The notes beneath the pieces were generated by a model. It searched no databases, had not been told where the DNA came from, and saw only the letters and a list, made by a program, of their open reading frames with translations. Shown here one piece after another: positions 8,135 through 17,043 of a stretch of 64,000 nt of DNA. The DNA is taken from NCBI GenBank assembly GCA_022447065.1, contig JAKUUM010000001.1:151201-215200 (forward strand), given 5' to 3'. The position numbers and the translations under genes were made by a program. The DNA comes from SAR86 cluster bacterium. Its GTDB lineage: Bacteria > Pseudomonadota > Gammaproteobacteria > Magnimaribacterales > Magnimaribacteraceae. How positions within the stretch are numbered: the first letter of the stretch is position 1; every line of letters starts with the position of its first letter.

Positions 8135-9400
8135 TTATTTTTTAGGAAATTTAAATTTTTTTAACTTCTTTTCTACAGGTTTATTCTTCAAGCTAGCAGT
8201 CACTGGTAGTCCATTTTTATATGGAGGATAGGCTTCTCCTTGGATGAGTGGGCTTAGATAATTTCTACACAATCCCGTGATACCAAAACCATCTTTGGTT
8301 ATATAGCTTCTGGGCATTTTCTTTTCCTGGTTTGCAACTCTGCTTAACGCCACTTTGTCTATCATCCAAGAATAACTTTTTGTTTTTTGTCTCTTAATGG
8401 TAAGCATAACTGCGTTTTCTCCTGCAAGAGCTAGTTTAATCGCTGACTCTCCAACGGCATAAGCTTGCTTAAGATCTGTTTGTGAAGCTATATGTCTAGC
8501 TGACCTTTGGAGGTAGTCAGAGACGGCCCAATGGCATTTATAGCCCAAAGAAGAATTAATAATTGAAGCTATCTGCGGGGCTACACCACCTAGTTGTTTG
8601 TGCCCGAAAGCGTCTTTTGTGTCCGTGTCTGCCAGAAAGTTACCTTGTCTGTCCTGGATTCCTTCAGAGACTACAATTACGCAATAGCCTAGACTTTTTA
8701 CCGTCTTCCTTACTTTAACAATCATTCTTTTTTCATTAAAAGGAATTTCTGGGAAAAGAATTAAATGTGGTGGATCACCTTTTTCCACTGAAGCCAGCCC
8801 CCCTGCAGCAGCTATCCAACCAGCATGCCTACCCATTACTTCTAAAATAAATACCTTTGTAGAAGTCTCAGCCATGCTCGCAACATCTAAACCAGCCTCT
8901 TTGGTGGAGATAGCAATGTATTTTGCAACTGAACCAAACCCCGGACAGTTATCAGTAAAAGGAATGTCATTATCAATAGTTTTAGGTATTCCTATGCATT
9001 GAACTGGAATTCCCTTTTTATTTGCGTAGGTAGCAATTTTATCTGCTGTATCTTGGGAATCACCACCTCCGTTATATAAGAAATAGCCTATATTGTGTGC
9101 GATAAAGACATCCATGAGTCTTTGGTATTCGCTTTGGTCTTTTTTTGGATCTTGGAGTTTATATCTACAGGATCCAAATACACCTCCAGGTGTGTATTTA
9201 AGGTTCGATATTTCTTTTTTGCTTTCTGAATTAGTATCTATAAGTTCTTCTTTTAGGGCTCCAAGAATACCGTTTTTGGCTGCTAGAATTTTATCTATTT
9301 TGCTTGATTTTCTTCCCGCCTCAATTACACCGGCTGCAGTAGCATTAATTACTGCAGTTACTCCCCCAGATTGTGCATATAGAACATTACGACTCTTCAT
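8135..9400 (-). CDS. Pyrophosphate-dependent 6-phosphofructokinase
   Basis: A 421-residue phosphofructokinase of the long PfkA-like group. It interconverts fructose 6-phosphate and fructose 1,6-bisphosphate. The phosphoryl-donor loop reads N-G-G-G-D-S, where ATP enzymes have G-G-D-G-S, and the catalytic motif is P-K-T-I-D-N-D, with Lys where ATP enzymes have Gly. Both the Asp and the Lys are established markers of PPi use, so the reaction should be reversible. Start ATG 9400 is taken; a TTG six codons upstream is less likely. It is convergent with the enoyl-reductase-like gene (4 bp gap) and divergent from mpl. Confidence 0.85.
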   Translation of the reverse strand: MKSRNVLYAQSGGVTAVINATAAGVIEAGRKSSKIDKILAAKNGILGALKEELIDTNSESKKEISNLKYTPGGVFGSCRYKLQDPKKDQSEYQRLMDVFIAHNIGYFLYNGGGDSQDTADKIATYANKKGIPVQCIGIPKTIDNDIPFTDNCPGFGSVAKYIAISTKEAGLDVASMAETSTKVFILEVMGRHAGWIAAAGGLASVEKGDPPHLILFPEIPFNEKRMIVKVRKTVKSLGYCVIVVSEGIQDRQGNFLADTDTKDAFGHKQLGGVAPQIASIINSSLGYKCHWAVSDYLQRSARHIASQTDLKQAYAVGESAIKLALAGENAVMLTIKRQKTKSYSWMIDKVALSRVANQEKKMPRSYITKDGFGITGLCRNYLSPLIQGEAYPPYKNGLPVTASLKNKPVEKKLKKFKFPKK

Positions 9401-9451
9401 AGATGCGATGTTACTCAAAACTTGACTAAGAGGGAATTATAAGGACATGGG

Positions 9452-9457
9452 TATAAT
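9452..9457 (+). promoter_or_regulatory. Possible -10 element of mpl
   Basis: A perfect TATAAT ends 6 bp before the mpl ATG at 9464, so a transcript would start at about the first base of the coding sequence and be leaderless. No convincing -35 hexamer and no Shine-Dalgarno sequence is visible. Confidence 0.4.
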
Positions 9458-9463
9458 TAAAGA

Positions 9464-10813
9464 ATGGATGCAAAAAGTTTACACATATTAGGTATTTGTG
9501 GAACTTTTATGGGTGGGTTAGCTCTTCTTGCTAGAGAGACAGGGTTTAAGGTTACGGGTAGTGATGAGAACGTTTACCCTCCAATGTCAAATCTTCTTAA
9601 AGAACAAAATATAGAAGTTAGTCAGGGGTATAAAAAGAAAGACTTACCTAGGGCAGACCTTTATTTAATAGGCAACGTTATCTCTAGAGGGAATGAAGCT
9701 GTCGAATACATTCTTGATACTAAACTACCTTATGCTTCAGGTCCCGAATGGATGTTGGAAAATATTTTAAAGAACAGAAGAGTTGTCGCCGTTTCTGGTA
9801 CCCACGGCAAGACTTCAACTACTGCCATGATTACTTGGATGCTAGAAAGTGCGGGTCTAAAACCAGGGTTTTTAATTGCAGGGAAGCCGAAAGATTTTTC
9901 TATTTCAGCCAGATTAGGAAAAGACGAGTTTTTCGTTATAGAAGCAGATGAATATGACACGGCCTTTTTTGATAAAAGAGCTAAATTTGTTCATTACCGT
10001 CCCGAAGTTCTAGTGATTAATAATCTAGAATTTGATCATGCGGATATCTACTCAAATTTAGAAGAAATACAAAAACAATTCCATAATCTGATAAGAACCA
10101 TGCCTTCTAAAGGTTGCTTGATATGTCCTGATGATAACAAGAATATAGAACAAGTCTTAGAGTTAGGAGTTTGGAGCGAAGTAAACAAATTCGGAGCTGA
10201 TAAAAAAAGCTTAAATTATTATGAAGCAATAACAGATGACTACTCCTCTATTAGGTTTCATTTAGACAATGAATTCGAAGAAATAAGCTGGAATCTCACA
10301 GGCGAATATAACGTTAGTAATGCAATGGCAGCCTTACTAGTTCTTAATCATTTAAATTTTCCTCTATCCTCTTCTGCCAAAGCTTTAGAAACCTTTTCTG
10401 GTGTTTCAGGGAGACTAGATGTGCTCATCGACAGAAAAGATCTAAAACTCATTGACGATTTCGCTCATCACCCAACGGCAATTAGACAAACTTTAAAGGG
10501 TCTCAGGTCGCGTTATAAGGAGAATAGAATTATTGCTCTGATCGAAATAAGGTCAAATACTATGAAATCAGGACTGCATGATAAAAATCTTATAAAGGCA
10601 ACAGAAGAAGCAGATCTAGTATTCTGGAAGGGGAGTAATAGGGACCAAATCAATAAATTAATAAAACAATCACCCTCATCTCATTATGTTATAGATTCAA
10701 TAGGTTATTTTTCTGAAGAATTAAGAAAGTCGGTCAAAACTGATGATGTAATAATCATGATGTCAAACGGCAATTTTGGTGGTTTAGCTGGCCTTCTAAA
10801 ATCTAAATTATAA
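9464..10813 (+). CDS. mpl: UDP-N-acetylmuramate:L-Ala-gamma-D-Glu-meso-DAP ligase
   Basis: A 449-residue Mur-ligase family enzyme of peptidoglycan recycling. It attaches the recovered tripeptide L-Ala-gamma-D-Glu-mDAP to UDP-MurNAc with ATP in the cytoplasm. The N-terminal H-I-L-G-I-C-G-T-F-M-G-G is the Mpl version of the UDP-binding Rossmann motif. The ATP P-loop G-T-H-G-K-T-S-T-T is near residue 115, and E-A-D-E-Y-D-T-A-F-F-D at about 160 is diagnostic for Mpl rather than MurC. D-D-F-A-H-H-P-T-A is the C-terminal domain signature. A lipoprotein dipeptidase follows after 4 bp, fitting a murein-peptide recycling or catabolism unit. Confidence 0.93.
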   Translation: MDAKSLHILGICGTFMGGLALLARETGFKVTGSDENVYPPMSNLLKEQNIEVSQGYKKKDLPRADLYLIGNVISRGNEAVEYILDTKLPYASGPEWMLENILKNRRVVAVSGTHGKTSTTAMITWMLESAGLKPGFLIAGKPKDFSISARLGKDEFFVIEADEYDTAFFDKRAKFVHYRPEVLVINNLEFDHADIYSNLEEIQKQFHNLIRTMPSKGCLICPDDNKNIEQVLELGVWSEVNKFGADKKSLNYYEAITDDYSSIRFHLDNEFEEISWNLTGEYNVSNAMAALLVLNHLNFPLSSSAKALETFSGVSGRLDVLIDRKDLKLIDDFAHHPTAIRQTLKGLRSRYKENRIIALIEIRSNTMKSGLHDKNLIKATEEADLVFWKGSNRDQINKLIKQSPSSHYVIDSIGYFSEELRKSVKTDDVIIMMSNGNFGGLAGLLKSKL

Positions 10814-10817
10814 AAAT

Positions 10818-12020
10818 ATGAAATTTTTATTCCTAGTCCTTTCTTTCTTTCTTTTTTTCTCTTGTTCTGAAAATCAAACCTCAGTTAGTGCAAAAGAAAT
10901 TGCTCAAAATGTTTTAATCTTGGATTCACATATAGATGTCCCTTACAGATTGTGGAACCAGCATCTAGAAGGTCTTGAGATAGATGATATTTCAGGTTCA
11001 ACTAAAGGAGATTTTGATTTTATTAGGGCTAAAAAAGGAGGATTGAATGTCCCTTTCTTTTCAATCTACTTGCCTGCAAGTACTCAAAGTGATGGGACAT
11101 CTCATAAGATGGCAAATGAGCTTATAGACTTAGTGGAAGATATAGTTACCTTACATCCTGATAAGTTCTTTTTAATTAAATCAACTCAAGATATAAAAAC
11201 TTTGCAGAAAAAGAGTGTTGTCGGCATTGCTCTTGGCATGGAAAATGGTGCTCCCATAGAAGGGGACCTTTCAAGAGTTCAGTATTACTTTGATAGAGGA
11301 ATACGTTATATAACTCTCACTCATTCAAAAACAAATCATATTAGTGATTCTTCTTATGATGAAAACATTCAGTGGCACGGACTCAGCGAATTTGGAAAGA
11401 ATCTGATTGGAGAAATGAACAGGGTTGGTATCATGATTGATATTTCTCATGTCAATGATGAAGCCTTCTATCAAGCTATAGAAATAAGCGAAGCGCCCGT
11501 GATAGTCAGCCATTCTTCTTTGAGGCATTTTACTCCAGGATTTGAAAGAAACGTGGACGATGCGATGTTAAGTAAGCTGGCAGAAAAAGGTGGAGTTTTA
11601 CAAATTAATTTTGGTAGCAGTTTCATATCTCAAAGATCTAGAAATTACTCTACCGCAATGGAAGAGTTTCTTCAGGAAAAATTTGGTGAAGACAGATCAA
11701 ATTTATCTGAAGAAATAATAAATGAAGCAAGAAGAGAGTTTGTTTATGAGAATGAATATCCTTTTGCTACGCTAGACGAAGTTCTAGATCATTTTGATAG
11801 GGTCGTTAGTCTTGTAGGAATTAATCATGTTGGGATAGGTTCTGATTATGACGGAGTAGGAGATACTCTTCCGGTTGGGTTAAAAGACGTATCCAGTTAT
11901 CCTAACTTAATCCAGGGGTTATTAGAGAGAGGCTATAGTCAAAAAGACATTGAGAAGATTCTTGGAGGAAATTTAATGAAAGTTTGGAGAGAAGTTGAAG
12001 AATATGCCATTCAACACTAA
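10818..12020 (+). CDS. Membrane dipeptidase (peptidase M19), lipoprotein
   Basis: A 400-residue zinc dipeptidase of the renal dipeptidase family. The N-terminus is a lipoprotein signal (a phenylalanine/leucine-rich core ending F-F-S-C at about residue 16), so the mature enzyme should be lipid-anchored in the cell envelope. The first metal ligands appear in D-S-H-I-D-V-P near residue 36. G-M-E-N-G and D-I-S-H-V later supply the bridging Glu and a His, S-H-S-S-L supplies another, and the C-terminal G-I-G-S-D-Y-D-G-V is strongly conserved. M19 enzymes cleave dipeptides, including D-amino-acid-containing ones. Its place just after mpl suggests trimming of cell-wall peptides. Confidence 0.88.
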   Translation: MKFLFLVLSFFLFFSCSENQTSVSAKEIAQNVLILDSHIDVPYRLWNQHLEGLEIDDISGSTKGDFDFIRAKKGGLNVPFFSIYLPASTQSDGTSHKMANELIDLVEDIVTLHPDKFFLIKSTQDIKTLQKKSVVGIALGMENGAPIEGDLSRVQYYFDRGIRYITLTHSKTNHISDSSYDENIQWHGLSEFGKNLIGEMNRVGIMIDISHVNDEAFYQAIEISEAPVIVSHSSLRHFTPGFERNVDDAMLSKLAEKGGVLQINFGSSFISQRSRNYSTAMEEFLQEKFGEDRSNLSEEIINEARREFVYENEYPFATLDEVLDHFDRVVSLVGINHVGIGSDYDGVGDTLPVGLKDVSSYPNLIQGLLERGYSQKDIEKILGGNLMKVWREVEEYAIQH

Positions 12021-12615
12021 ATTATCTAGAGAACTTGCTATTTTCCCTTTGACTGTAAATGTCTTACCTGGAGGCTACCTTCCTTTACAAATATTTGAAC
12101 CAAGATATTTAGATATGGTTAAGAAATGTATGACTCGAGAAACAGGATTTTGTGTCGTGCTTTTAAGAGGATCTATGAACCAGATCAGTTCCTCTAAATT
12201 ACCAGATCATTCTCCTATAGGAACATACGTTGAAATAGTGGATTTTAATCAATTGGAAAACGGTCTTTTAGGCATAACTGTTCAAGGTCAATGTAGGATT
12301 CAGATATTAGATAGAAGAAAACAGGAAGACGGATTAATCATTGCTGACATAATAGAACAAACTGAAGTAGAAGAATCTATATCCTTAGAACCTCAATATG
12401 AAAATATTTGGAGAATATTAAAAGACATATCCAAACATCCTGAGATAAAAAAATTAGAGCTAGAGATAGACTTCGATAATTCTTCCAGCGTTGCTTATAA
12501 CTTGGCTAGTCTTTTGCCTCTTACTCCTCTTGACAGACAAAACATACTAGAATTTCGATCAAATGTTGATAGATTTGATCATCTGAATAAGATTGTTAAA
12601 CAACTAGGGGGCTGA
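12004..12615 (+). CDS. LON N-terminal substrate-binding domain protein
   Basis: A 203-residue protein consisting of only the N-terminal (PUA-like) domain of Lon protease, without the AAA+ or protease domains. The N-terminal strand ends in I-F-P-L-T-V-N-V-L-P-G-G and is followed by L-P-L-Q-I-F-E-P-R-Y-L-D-M, the family signature. Such stand-alone proteins (YcgE/DUF-type LON peptidase substrate-binding proteins) are common in proteobacteria and not functionally defined. The ATG at 12004 overlaps the dipeptidase gene by 17 bp; a TTG three codons upstream is possible. Translational coupling to the dipeptidase is likely. Confidence 0.82.
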   Translation: MPFNTKLSRELAIFPLTVNVLPGGYLPLQIFEPRYLDMVKKCMTRETGFCVVLLRGSMNQISSSKLPDHSPIGTYVEIVDFNQLENGLLGITVQGQCRIQILDRRKQEDGLIIADIIEQTEVEESISLEPQYENIWRILKDISKHPEIKKLELEIDFDNSSSVAYNLASLLPLTPLDRQNILEFRSNVDRFDHLNKIVKQLGG

Positions 12616-12622
12616 GATAAGT

Positions 12623-13651
12623 CTAATCCGGTTCTGCTATCTTAAGGAGTTGTTTCCCGAAGTTCTGTCCAGTAAACAATCTAACCAGAGTTTCCGGCGC
12701 ATTTTCTATACCCTCTTGTATGTCTTCAAGATAACTTATCTTGCCTTCTTTAACCCAATTTCTTAATTCTCTAATTGCTTCAGGAAACTTATCTAAATAA
12801 TCTAGAACGATAAAACCTTCCATCCTTGCTCTCATTATTACCAAAGACATATAGGTTGAAGGACCGGGAGTGGGTGTCTCATCATTGTAAGTAGATATAG
12901 CACCACATAAGACTACTCTAGCATTCATGTTTATTAGAGTGAGAGCAGTATTTAAAAATTCCCCACCAACATTATCAAACACAACATCAATTCCATTTGG
13001 GCAGAGTTCCCTTAAGGATTCATTCAAATCAGCCGTTTTATAATCTATTGCTGCATCAAAGTTCGCTGTCTCCGTTAGCCATCTACACTTTTTCACTCCT
13101 CCGGCTATTCCTATAACTCTACACCCTTTTAATTTTGCTATTTGGCCAGCTACAGAACCAGTAGCTCCGGCAGCTCCTGAAATAACAACTGTGTCACCTT
13201 CTTTAGGTTTCCCTACATCAAGTAATCCAAAATACGCAGTTAAACCTGTTACTCCATAAACACTTAAAGAAGAAGTAACTGGAATATCTTCAGGAATTTT
13301 GTTTGCATTCATGAAACCTTTCCCATTAGTAATAGCAAATTCCTGCCAGCCAAAACTACCTTGGACTATATCTCCCTGTTTGAAATCAGGAATATTAGAT
13401 TCCACAACTTGAGAAATGGTACTCGAACGCATTACTTCTCCTATTTGAACTGGTGGCATGTAACTTTTCATGTCGTTCAACCAACCTCTTTGAGTTGGGT
13501 CAAAACCAAAATAAAGATTCTTTACAAGCATTTCATCATCTTTAATATCTTCAATATCGGATTCTTCAAATTTAAAATTATCTTTACTGACCATACCTCG
13601 AGGTCGATTTTCTAAAACCCATCTTCTATTTCTTAAGTTTTTTTTATTCAT
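12623..13651 (-). CDS. NADP-dependent medium-chain reductase (PTGR/CurA-like)
   Basis: A 342-residue medium-chain dehydrogenase/reductase without zinc ligands, of the leukotriene B4 12-hydroxydehydrogenase/prostaglandin reductase branch. D-P-T-Q-R-G-W and G-E-V-M-R near residues 50-80 are group signatures, and V-V-I-S-G-A-A-G-A-T-G-S-V-A-G-Q is the NADPH-binding loop at about residue 155. These enzymes reduce alpha,beta-unsaturated ketones or aldehydes. The ATG at 13651 is preferred to 13678 because an AAGGAGAA site lies upstream of it. It follows the carotenoid oxygenase on the same strand, so it could process an unsaturated apocarotenoid product; that link is inference. Confidence 0.85.
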   Translation of the reverse strand: MNKKNLRNRRWVLENRPRGMVSKDNFKFEESDIEDIKDDEMLVKNLYFGFDPTQRGWLNDMKSYMPPVQIGEVMRSSTISQVVESNIPDFKQGDIVQGSFGWQEFAITNGKGFMNANKIPEDIPVTSSLSVYGVTGLTAYFGLLDVGKPKEGDTVVISGAAGATGSVAGQIAKLKGCRVIGIAGGVKKCRWLTETANFDAAIDYKTADLNESLRELCPNGIDVVFDNVGGEFLNTALTLINMNARVVLCGAISTYNDETPTPGPSTYMSLVIMRARMEGFIVLDYLDKFPEAIRELRNWVKEGKISYLEDIQEGIENAPETLVRLFTGQNFGKQLLKIAEPD

Positions 13652-13659
13652 AACTGTGT

Positions 13660-15072
13660 TTATTCTCCTTGACGCCAATTCCCGTGAAATCCGTGAGGAA
13701 CTCGGTGAGGCAATTTTGCAGTTGCTATGGGTCCGCTGGCTACATTATCAGCGTCAAAGATCAGTAGATCAGATCTATTTTCAGTTCCTCTAAAAGCCAG
13801 GCTTATCAAAAACCCTTTACCTTCTTCGGCTTCCTTTGAACTTGGAACAAAGAGAGGTTCTTCAACTGCGTCTTGCTTATTTAAAACAAAAAATTCTTTA
13901 GTTCCAGTTTGATGATCACGGTGAGCAATAGCATTAAAACTTATACCTGGAGGATGATTGCCTATACTGCAAGCGTAGTATCCATGCCTATAGTTAAGCA
14001 TACTAAATCTTTCATCCATTCTAGGAAATTCCCCTATGTCATCGTCAAGGTAATTCTTATTAATATTTCCTGAATTTGACGAAAGATTAATCTCCCACCT
14101 ATTAAGCCTAGCTTCTGCCTTTTTTGGATCAGGAGTAGAGCCATCTGCATGTGGAAACCCAGGTGCTTCTTCAAACTGCATCACGTCAGCAATAATTTTA
14201 TTTCCTTCAGAATAAGCATTCATGGGGTGGAAAAAAAAGCAGGCTGCATCAGTTATCCATTTAATGTCTTCAACTGTACCTTCTCTTGGCATGACACCTA
14301 TATGACTGCCTTTGTCCGGTTCCCAGGTTATGGGAGGTTCGCCTTTCATTGCTCTTTCGATGTCGATAGTTAAGGGAAATATGGGAAAAATAACATGCTT
14401 TGAAGTCACCATAAAGTCATGGACCATGCTAGAGAAAGGTGCATCAAATTCTTCGTAAGTTTTCATGTTACCGTTGGTATCAATTACGAAATAGGACATT
14501 TTTTTACTTCCAAAACCCCCTGCAGAGTATCCAAAACCAATCATCTCTCCAGTTAAAGGATCAATTTTAGGATGGGCTGTCATTGGGGATTTAAGATTTC
14601 CATCATAGTTCCAGGATCCAATTGATTCCAAAGAGAAAGGATCAATCTCAAAAGGAGGATGGCCTTCTTCCAAAGCTAATAATTTACCAGCATGAAAAAG
14701 TATATTGGTGTTAGCTGTTCCATTTTCTCCCTCTGGATTCCATAAAGGATCTGGTTCCATTGGATTAAAAATATTGACTAGAGATTTCCCGGCTTTCCTT
14801 TCTTGCTTCCATCTGGATGTTCTTACCCATCTGTTTCTATAAGAAACTTTCCCATTCTCAAAATGGAAAGCATGTATCATTCCATCACCTGCGAACCAAT
14901 GATAAGCGCCTCCCATAGGAGGAAATTGTGGATCTGGTCCATTACGATAATAACTTCCGTAAAGTTCTTTTGGAATTTCTCCCTCGACGATTAAATCATT
15001 AAGATCACACTCCATTCTTAGTGGAGCATAGTTCCCTTGTAAATTTGGGTGATCAGGATAAGTTTCTGTCAT
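13660..15072 (-). CDS. Carotenoid/stilbene cleavage oxygenase (RPE65 family)
   Basis: A 470-residue Fe(II) dioxygenase of the carotenoid cleavage family, a seven-bladed propeller with four iron-binding His. The candidates are seen in T-A-H-P-K-I-D, M-V-H-D-F, F-F-H-P-M-N-A and the C-terminal V-P-H-G-F-H-G-N-W. Other family landmarks are E-L-Y-G-S-Y-Y-R-N-G-P-D-P and G-D-G-M-I-H-A-F near residues 40-70. It would cleave an interphenyl or polyene double bond, giving aldehydes. Whether the substrate is an apocarotenoid or a lignin-type stilbene cannot be told. No carotenoid synthesis or rhodopsin gene is in the window. It is followed closely by an NADP-dependent reductase. Confidence 0.88.
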   Translation of the reverse strand: MTETYPDHPNLQGNYAPLRMECDLNDLIVEGEIPKELYGSYYRNGPDPQFPPMGGAYHWFAGDGMIHAFHFENGKVSYRNRWVRTSRWKQERKAGKSLVNIFNPMEPDPLWNPEGENGTANTNILFHAGKLLALEEGHPPFEIDPFSLESIGSWNYDGNLKSPMTAHPKIDPLTGEMIGFGYSAGGFGSKKMSYFVIDTNGNMKTYEEFDAPFSSMVHDFMVTSKHVIFPIFPLTIDIERAMKGEPPITWEPDKGSHIGVMPREGTVEDIKWITDAACFFFHPMNAYSEGNKIIADVMQFEEAPGFPHADGSTPDPKKAEARLNRWEINLSSNSGNINKNYLDDDIGEFPRMDERFSMLNYRHGYYACSIGNHPPGISFNAIAHRDHQTGTKEFFVLNKQDAVEEPLFVPSSKEAEEGKGFLISLAFRGTENRSDLLIFDADNVASGPIATAKLPHRVPHGFHGNWRQGE

Positions 15073-15118
15073 TCTTCTTTCTTCAAAATTTTATTAATTT
15101 TAGTTTAACAAGAGGAGT

Positions 15119-15718
15119 TTATTTTTTCTTGGATAAATATCTTACTAAGACTACAAAGACAATTGACAAGACTATTAAACCAGCTGCTAGTGCAGCTGTA
15201 CCTGAACCTTCAAAAGCTGTTTTGCCAGCAAAGTAACCTGGTAGGCTATAAAGAGGAGCCCAAAAAAGGCCGGAAACAAGATCCACCAAAATAAAAATCT
15301 TTATATCCATACCTAGAGATCCCGCGGCTATAGGTATTAAAGGCCTTACAGGACCGACAAATCTGCCGAGAAAGACGCCGGGGATACCATAAGATTTAAT
15401 GAAATTTCGACCTTCTTCCAGCCAGTTAGGGCGTTTATTAAAAGGCCAAATCTCGTCCACTCTATTGCTAAATAACTTACCTAATAGAAAGCTGGCTATA
15501 TCCGCAAAACAACTGGACACGTAGACTAGAAGGACCACTTCAATTATTGATAAGTCTGTCGATGCTGCTAGCCCTGATATGGCAGCTAGTAGAACAACTC
15601 CAGGAATAATGATCCCAATGATTGCAAAAGATTCTATGAAAGCTGCTGAGCAAAGCCCCAATGCTATCCATTCAGGATTTTGTTGTAGCCACAGGGTTAC
15701 AACACCTATATCAAACAC
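15119..15718 (-). CDS. DedA family membrane protein
   Basis: A 199-residue integral membrane protein of the DedA/SNARE-associated (VTT) family, thought to act in undecaprenyl phosphate or phospholipid flipping. Four or five hydrophobic segments are visible. The first half has F-I-E-S-F-A-I-I-G-I-I-I-P-G, and the second has G-R-F-V-G-P-V-R-P-L-I-P-I-A-A-G, the most conserved DedA motif with its functional arginines. Translation appears to start at a GTG (15718). It is divergent from proA, with only 46 bp between the starts. Confidence 0.87.
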   Translation of the reverse strand: MFDIGVVTLWLQQNPEWIALGLCSAAFIESFAIIGIIIPGVVLLAAISGLAASTDLSIIEVVLLVYVSSCFADIASFLLGKLFSNRVDEIWPFNKRPNWLEEGRNFIKSYGIPGVFLGRFVGPVRPLIPIAAGSLGMDIKIFILVDLVSGLFWAPLYSLPGYFAGKTAFEGSGTAALAAGLIVLSIVFVVLVRYLSKKK

Positions 15719-15750
15719 TTTATAATCCGTTTTTTAATTTAGCTTTCCTA

Positions 15751-15756
15751 TAGAAT
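15751..15756 (+). promoter_or_regulatory. Possible -10 element of proA
   Basis: TAGAAT (five of six matches to TATAAT) ends 8 bp before the proA ATG at 15765. No ribosome binding site is seen between, so this would give a leaderless or near-leaderless transcript. No clear -35 box. Confidence 0.3.
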
Positions 15757-15764
15757 ATTTGATT

Positions 15765-17033
15765 ATGAGAGATAGTAAAGACATTAAGTCTTACATGGAG
15801 GCAATAGGATCAGAAGCAAAAACAGCTTCTCGTGATCTGGCCATGTTAAGCACTGAAAAGAAAAATAGTACCTTAATGAGCATCACAGAATGTCTTGAGA
15901 AAAGGAAAGCCGAAATTCTGGTTGCCAATGAAGAAGATGTATCAGAAGCCAAATCTAAAGAAATAAAAGAAGCTTTAATAGACCGTCTTAAACTAACTGG
16001 TTCTCGGATTGATGCCATGATTTCTGGACTTAAATCAGTAGCAGAATTACCTGACCCCATCGGTTCGATCACAAAACTAAAACCTACACCTTCAGGTATC
16101 AAGGTTAGTCAAATGAGGGTACCTCTAGGAGTTGTGGGAATCATTTATGAATCTAGGCCTAATGTGACTGCAGATGCAGCAGCTCTGTGTTTAAAATCTG
16201 GTAATGCTTGTATTTTAAAAGGCGGTACCGAAGCCTTCAAATCCAACACGGTTATTGCGAGCTGTTTAAGCGAAGGTCTTTTGAGTGAAGGTTTACCAGA
16301 GGCCTCTGTACAACTAATAAATACAACTGATCGAGAAGCAGTAAAGATTCTTTTAGGTATGGATAAATGGGTAGATGTAATTATCCCTAGAGGCGGTAAA
16401 GGCCTAGTTAAACTTATTTCAAATGAAGCTAAAGTTCCAGTTATTAAGCATCTTGATGGGATTTGTCATGTTTATTTAGATAAAGAATGTGATCAGAAAA
16501 AAGCTTATTCAATAGCCCTAAATGCCAAAACTTATAGGTATGGAATTTGTGGAGCAATGGAAACTCTCTTAGTACATGAAAAGATTGCTGAAGACGTTTT
16601 ACCACTACTTGCGGAAGCTTTTAAAGAGAAAGGGGTTGAACTAAGAGGTTGTGAACTTACTTTAAGGCTATTAAATATCGTAATGGCCACTGAGGAGGAT
16701 TGGGTTACTGAATATTTAGCTCCAATATTATCAATAAAGATAGTAGATGGCTTGGGTTCAGCCATAGATCATATAAATAATTTTGGTTCAGCTCATACAG
16801 ATTGTATCGTTACAGAAAATAAGGAAAAAGCTTCTTTTTTCTTGAGAAATGTAGATTCAAGTTCGGTAATGCACAATGTACCAACTTGTTGGGCTGATGG
16901 TTTTGAATATGGTTTAGGAGCCGAAGTGGGAATCTCTACGGACAAATTCCATGCTAGAGGTCCTGTTGGACTAGAAGGGTTAACTTCTCAGAAATACCTA
17001 GTTGAAGGTGATGCTGAATTACGTGGGAGTTGA
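15765..17033 (+). CDS. proA: Glutamate-5-semialdehyde dehydrogenase (gamma-glutamyl phosphate reductase)
   Basis: A 422-residue enzyme, the second step of proline biosynthesis: gamma-glutamyl phosphate to glutamate semialdehyde with NADPH. Family landmarks are [18 protein letters not shown] near residue 120, L-K-G-G-T-E-A near 155, and [16 protein letters not shown] with the catalytic Cys near 260. The C-terminal [10 protein letters not shown] is also typical. The ATG at 15765 is preferred to a TTG two codons upstream. It heads a forward run with nadD 10 bp downstream. proB is not in the window. Confidence 0.93.
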   Translation: MRDSKDIKSYMEAIGSEAKTASRDLAMLSTEKKNSTLMSITECLEKRKAEILVANEEDVSEAKSKEIKEALIDRLKLTGSRIDAMISGLKSVAELPDPIGSITKLKPTPSGIKVSQMRVPLGVVGIIYESRPNVTADAAALCLKSGNACILKGGTEAFKSNTVIASCLSEGLLSEGLPEASVQLINTTDREAVKILLGMDKWVDVIIPRGGKGLVKLISNEAKVPVIKHLDGICHVYLDKECDQKKAYSIALNAKTYRYGICGAMETLLVHEKIAEDVLPLLAEAFKEKGVELRGCELTLRLLNIVMATEEDWVTEYLAPILSIKIVDGLGSAIDHINNFGSAHTDCIVTENKEKASFFLRNVDSSSVMHNVPTCWADGFEYGLGAEVGISTDKFHARGPVGLEGLTSQKYLVEGDAELRGS

Positions 17034-17043
17034 TAGATAATCA

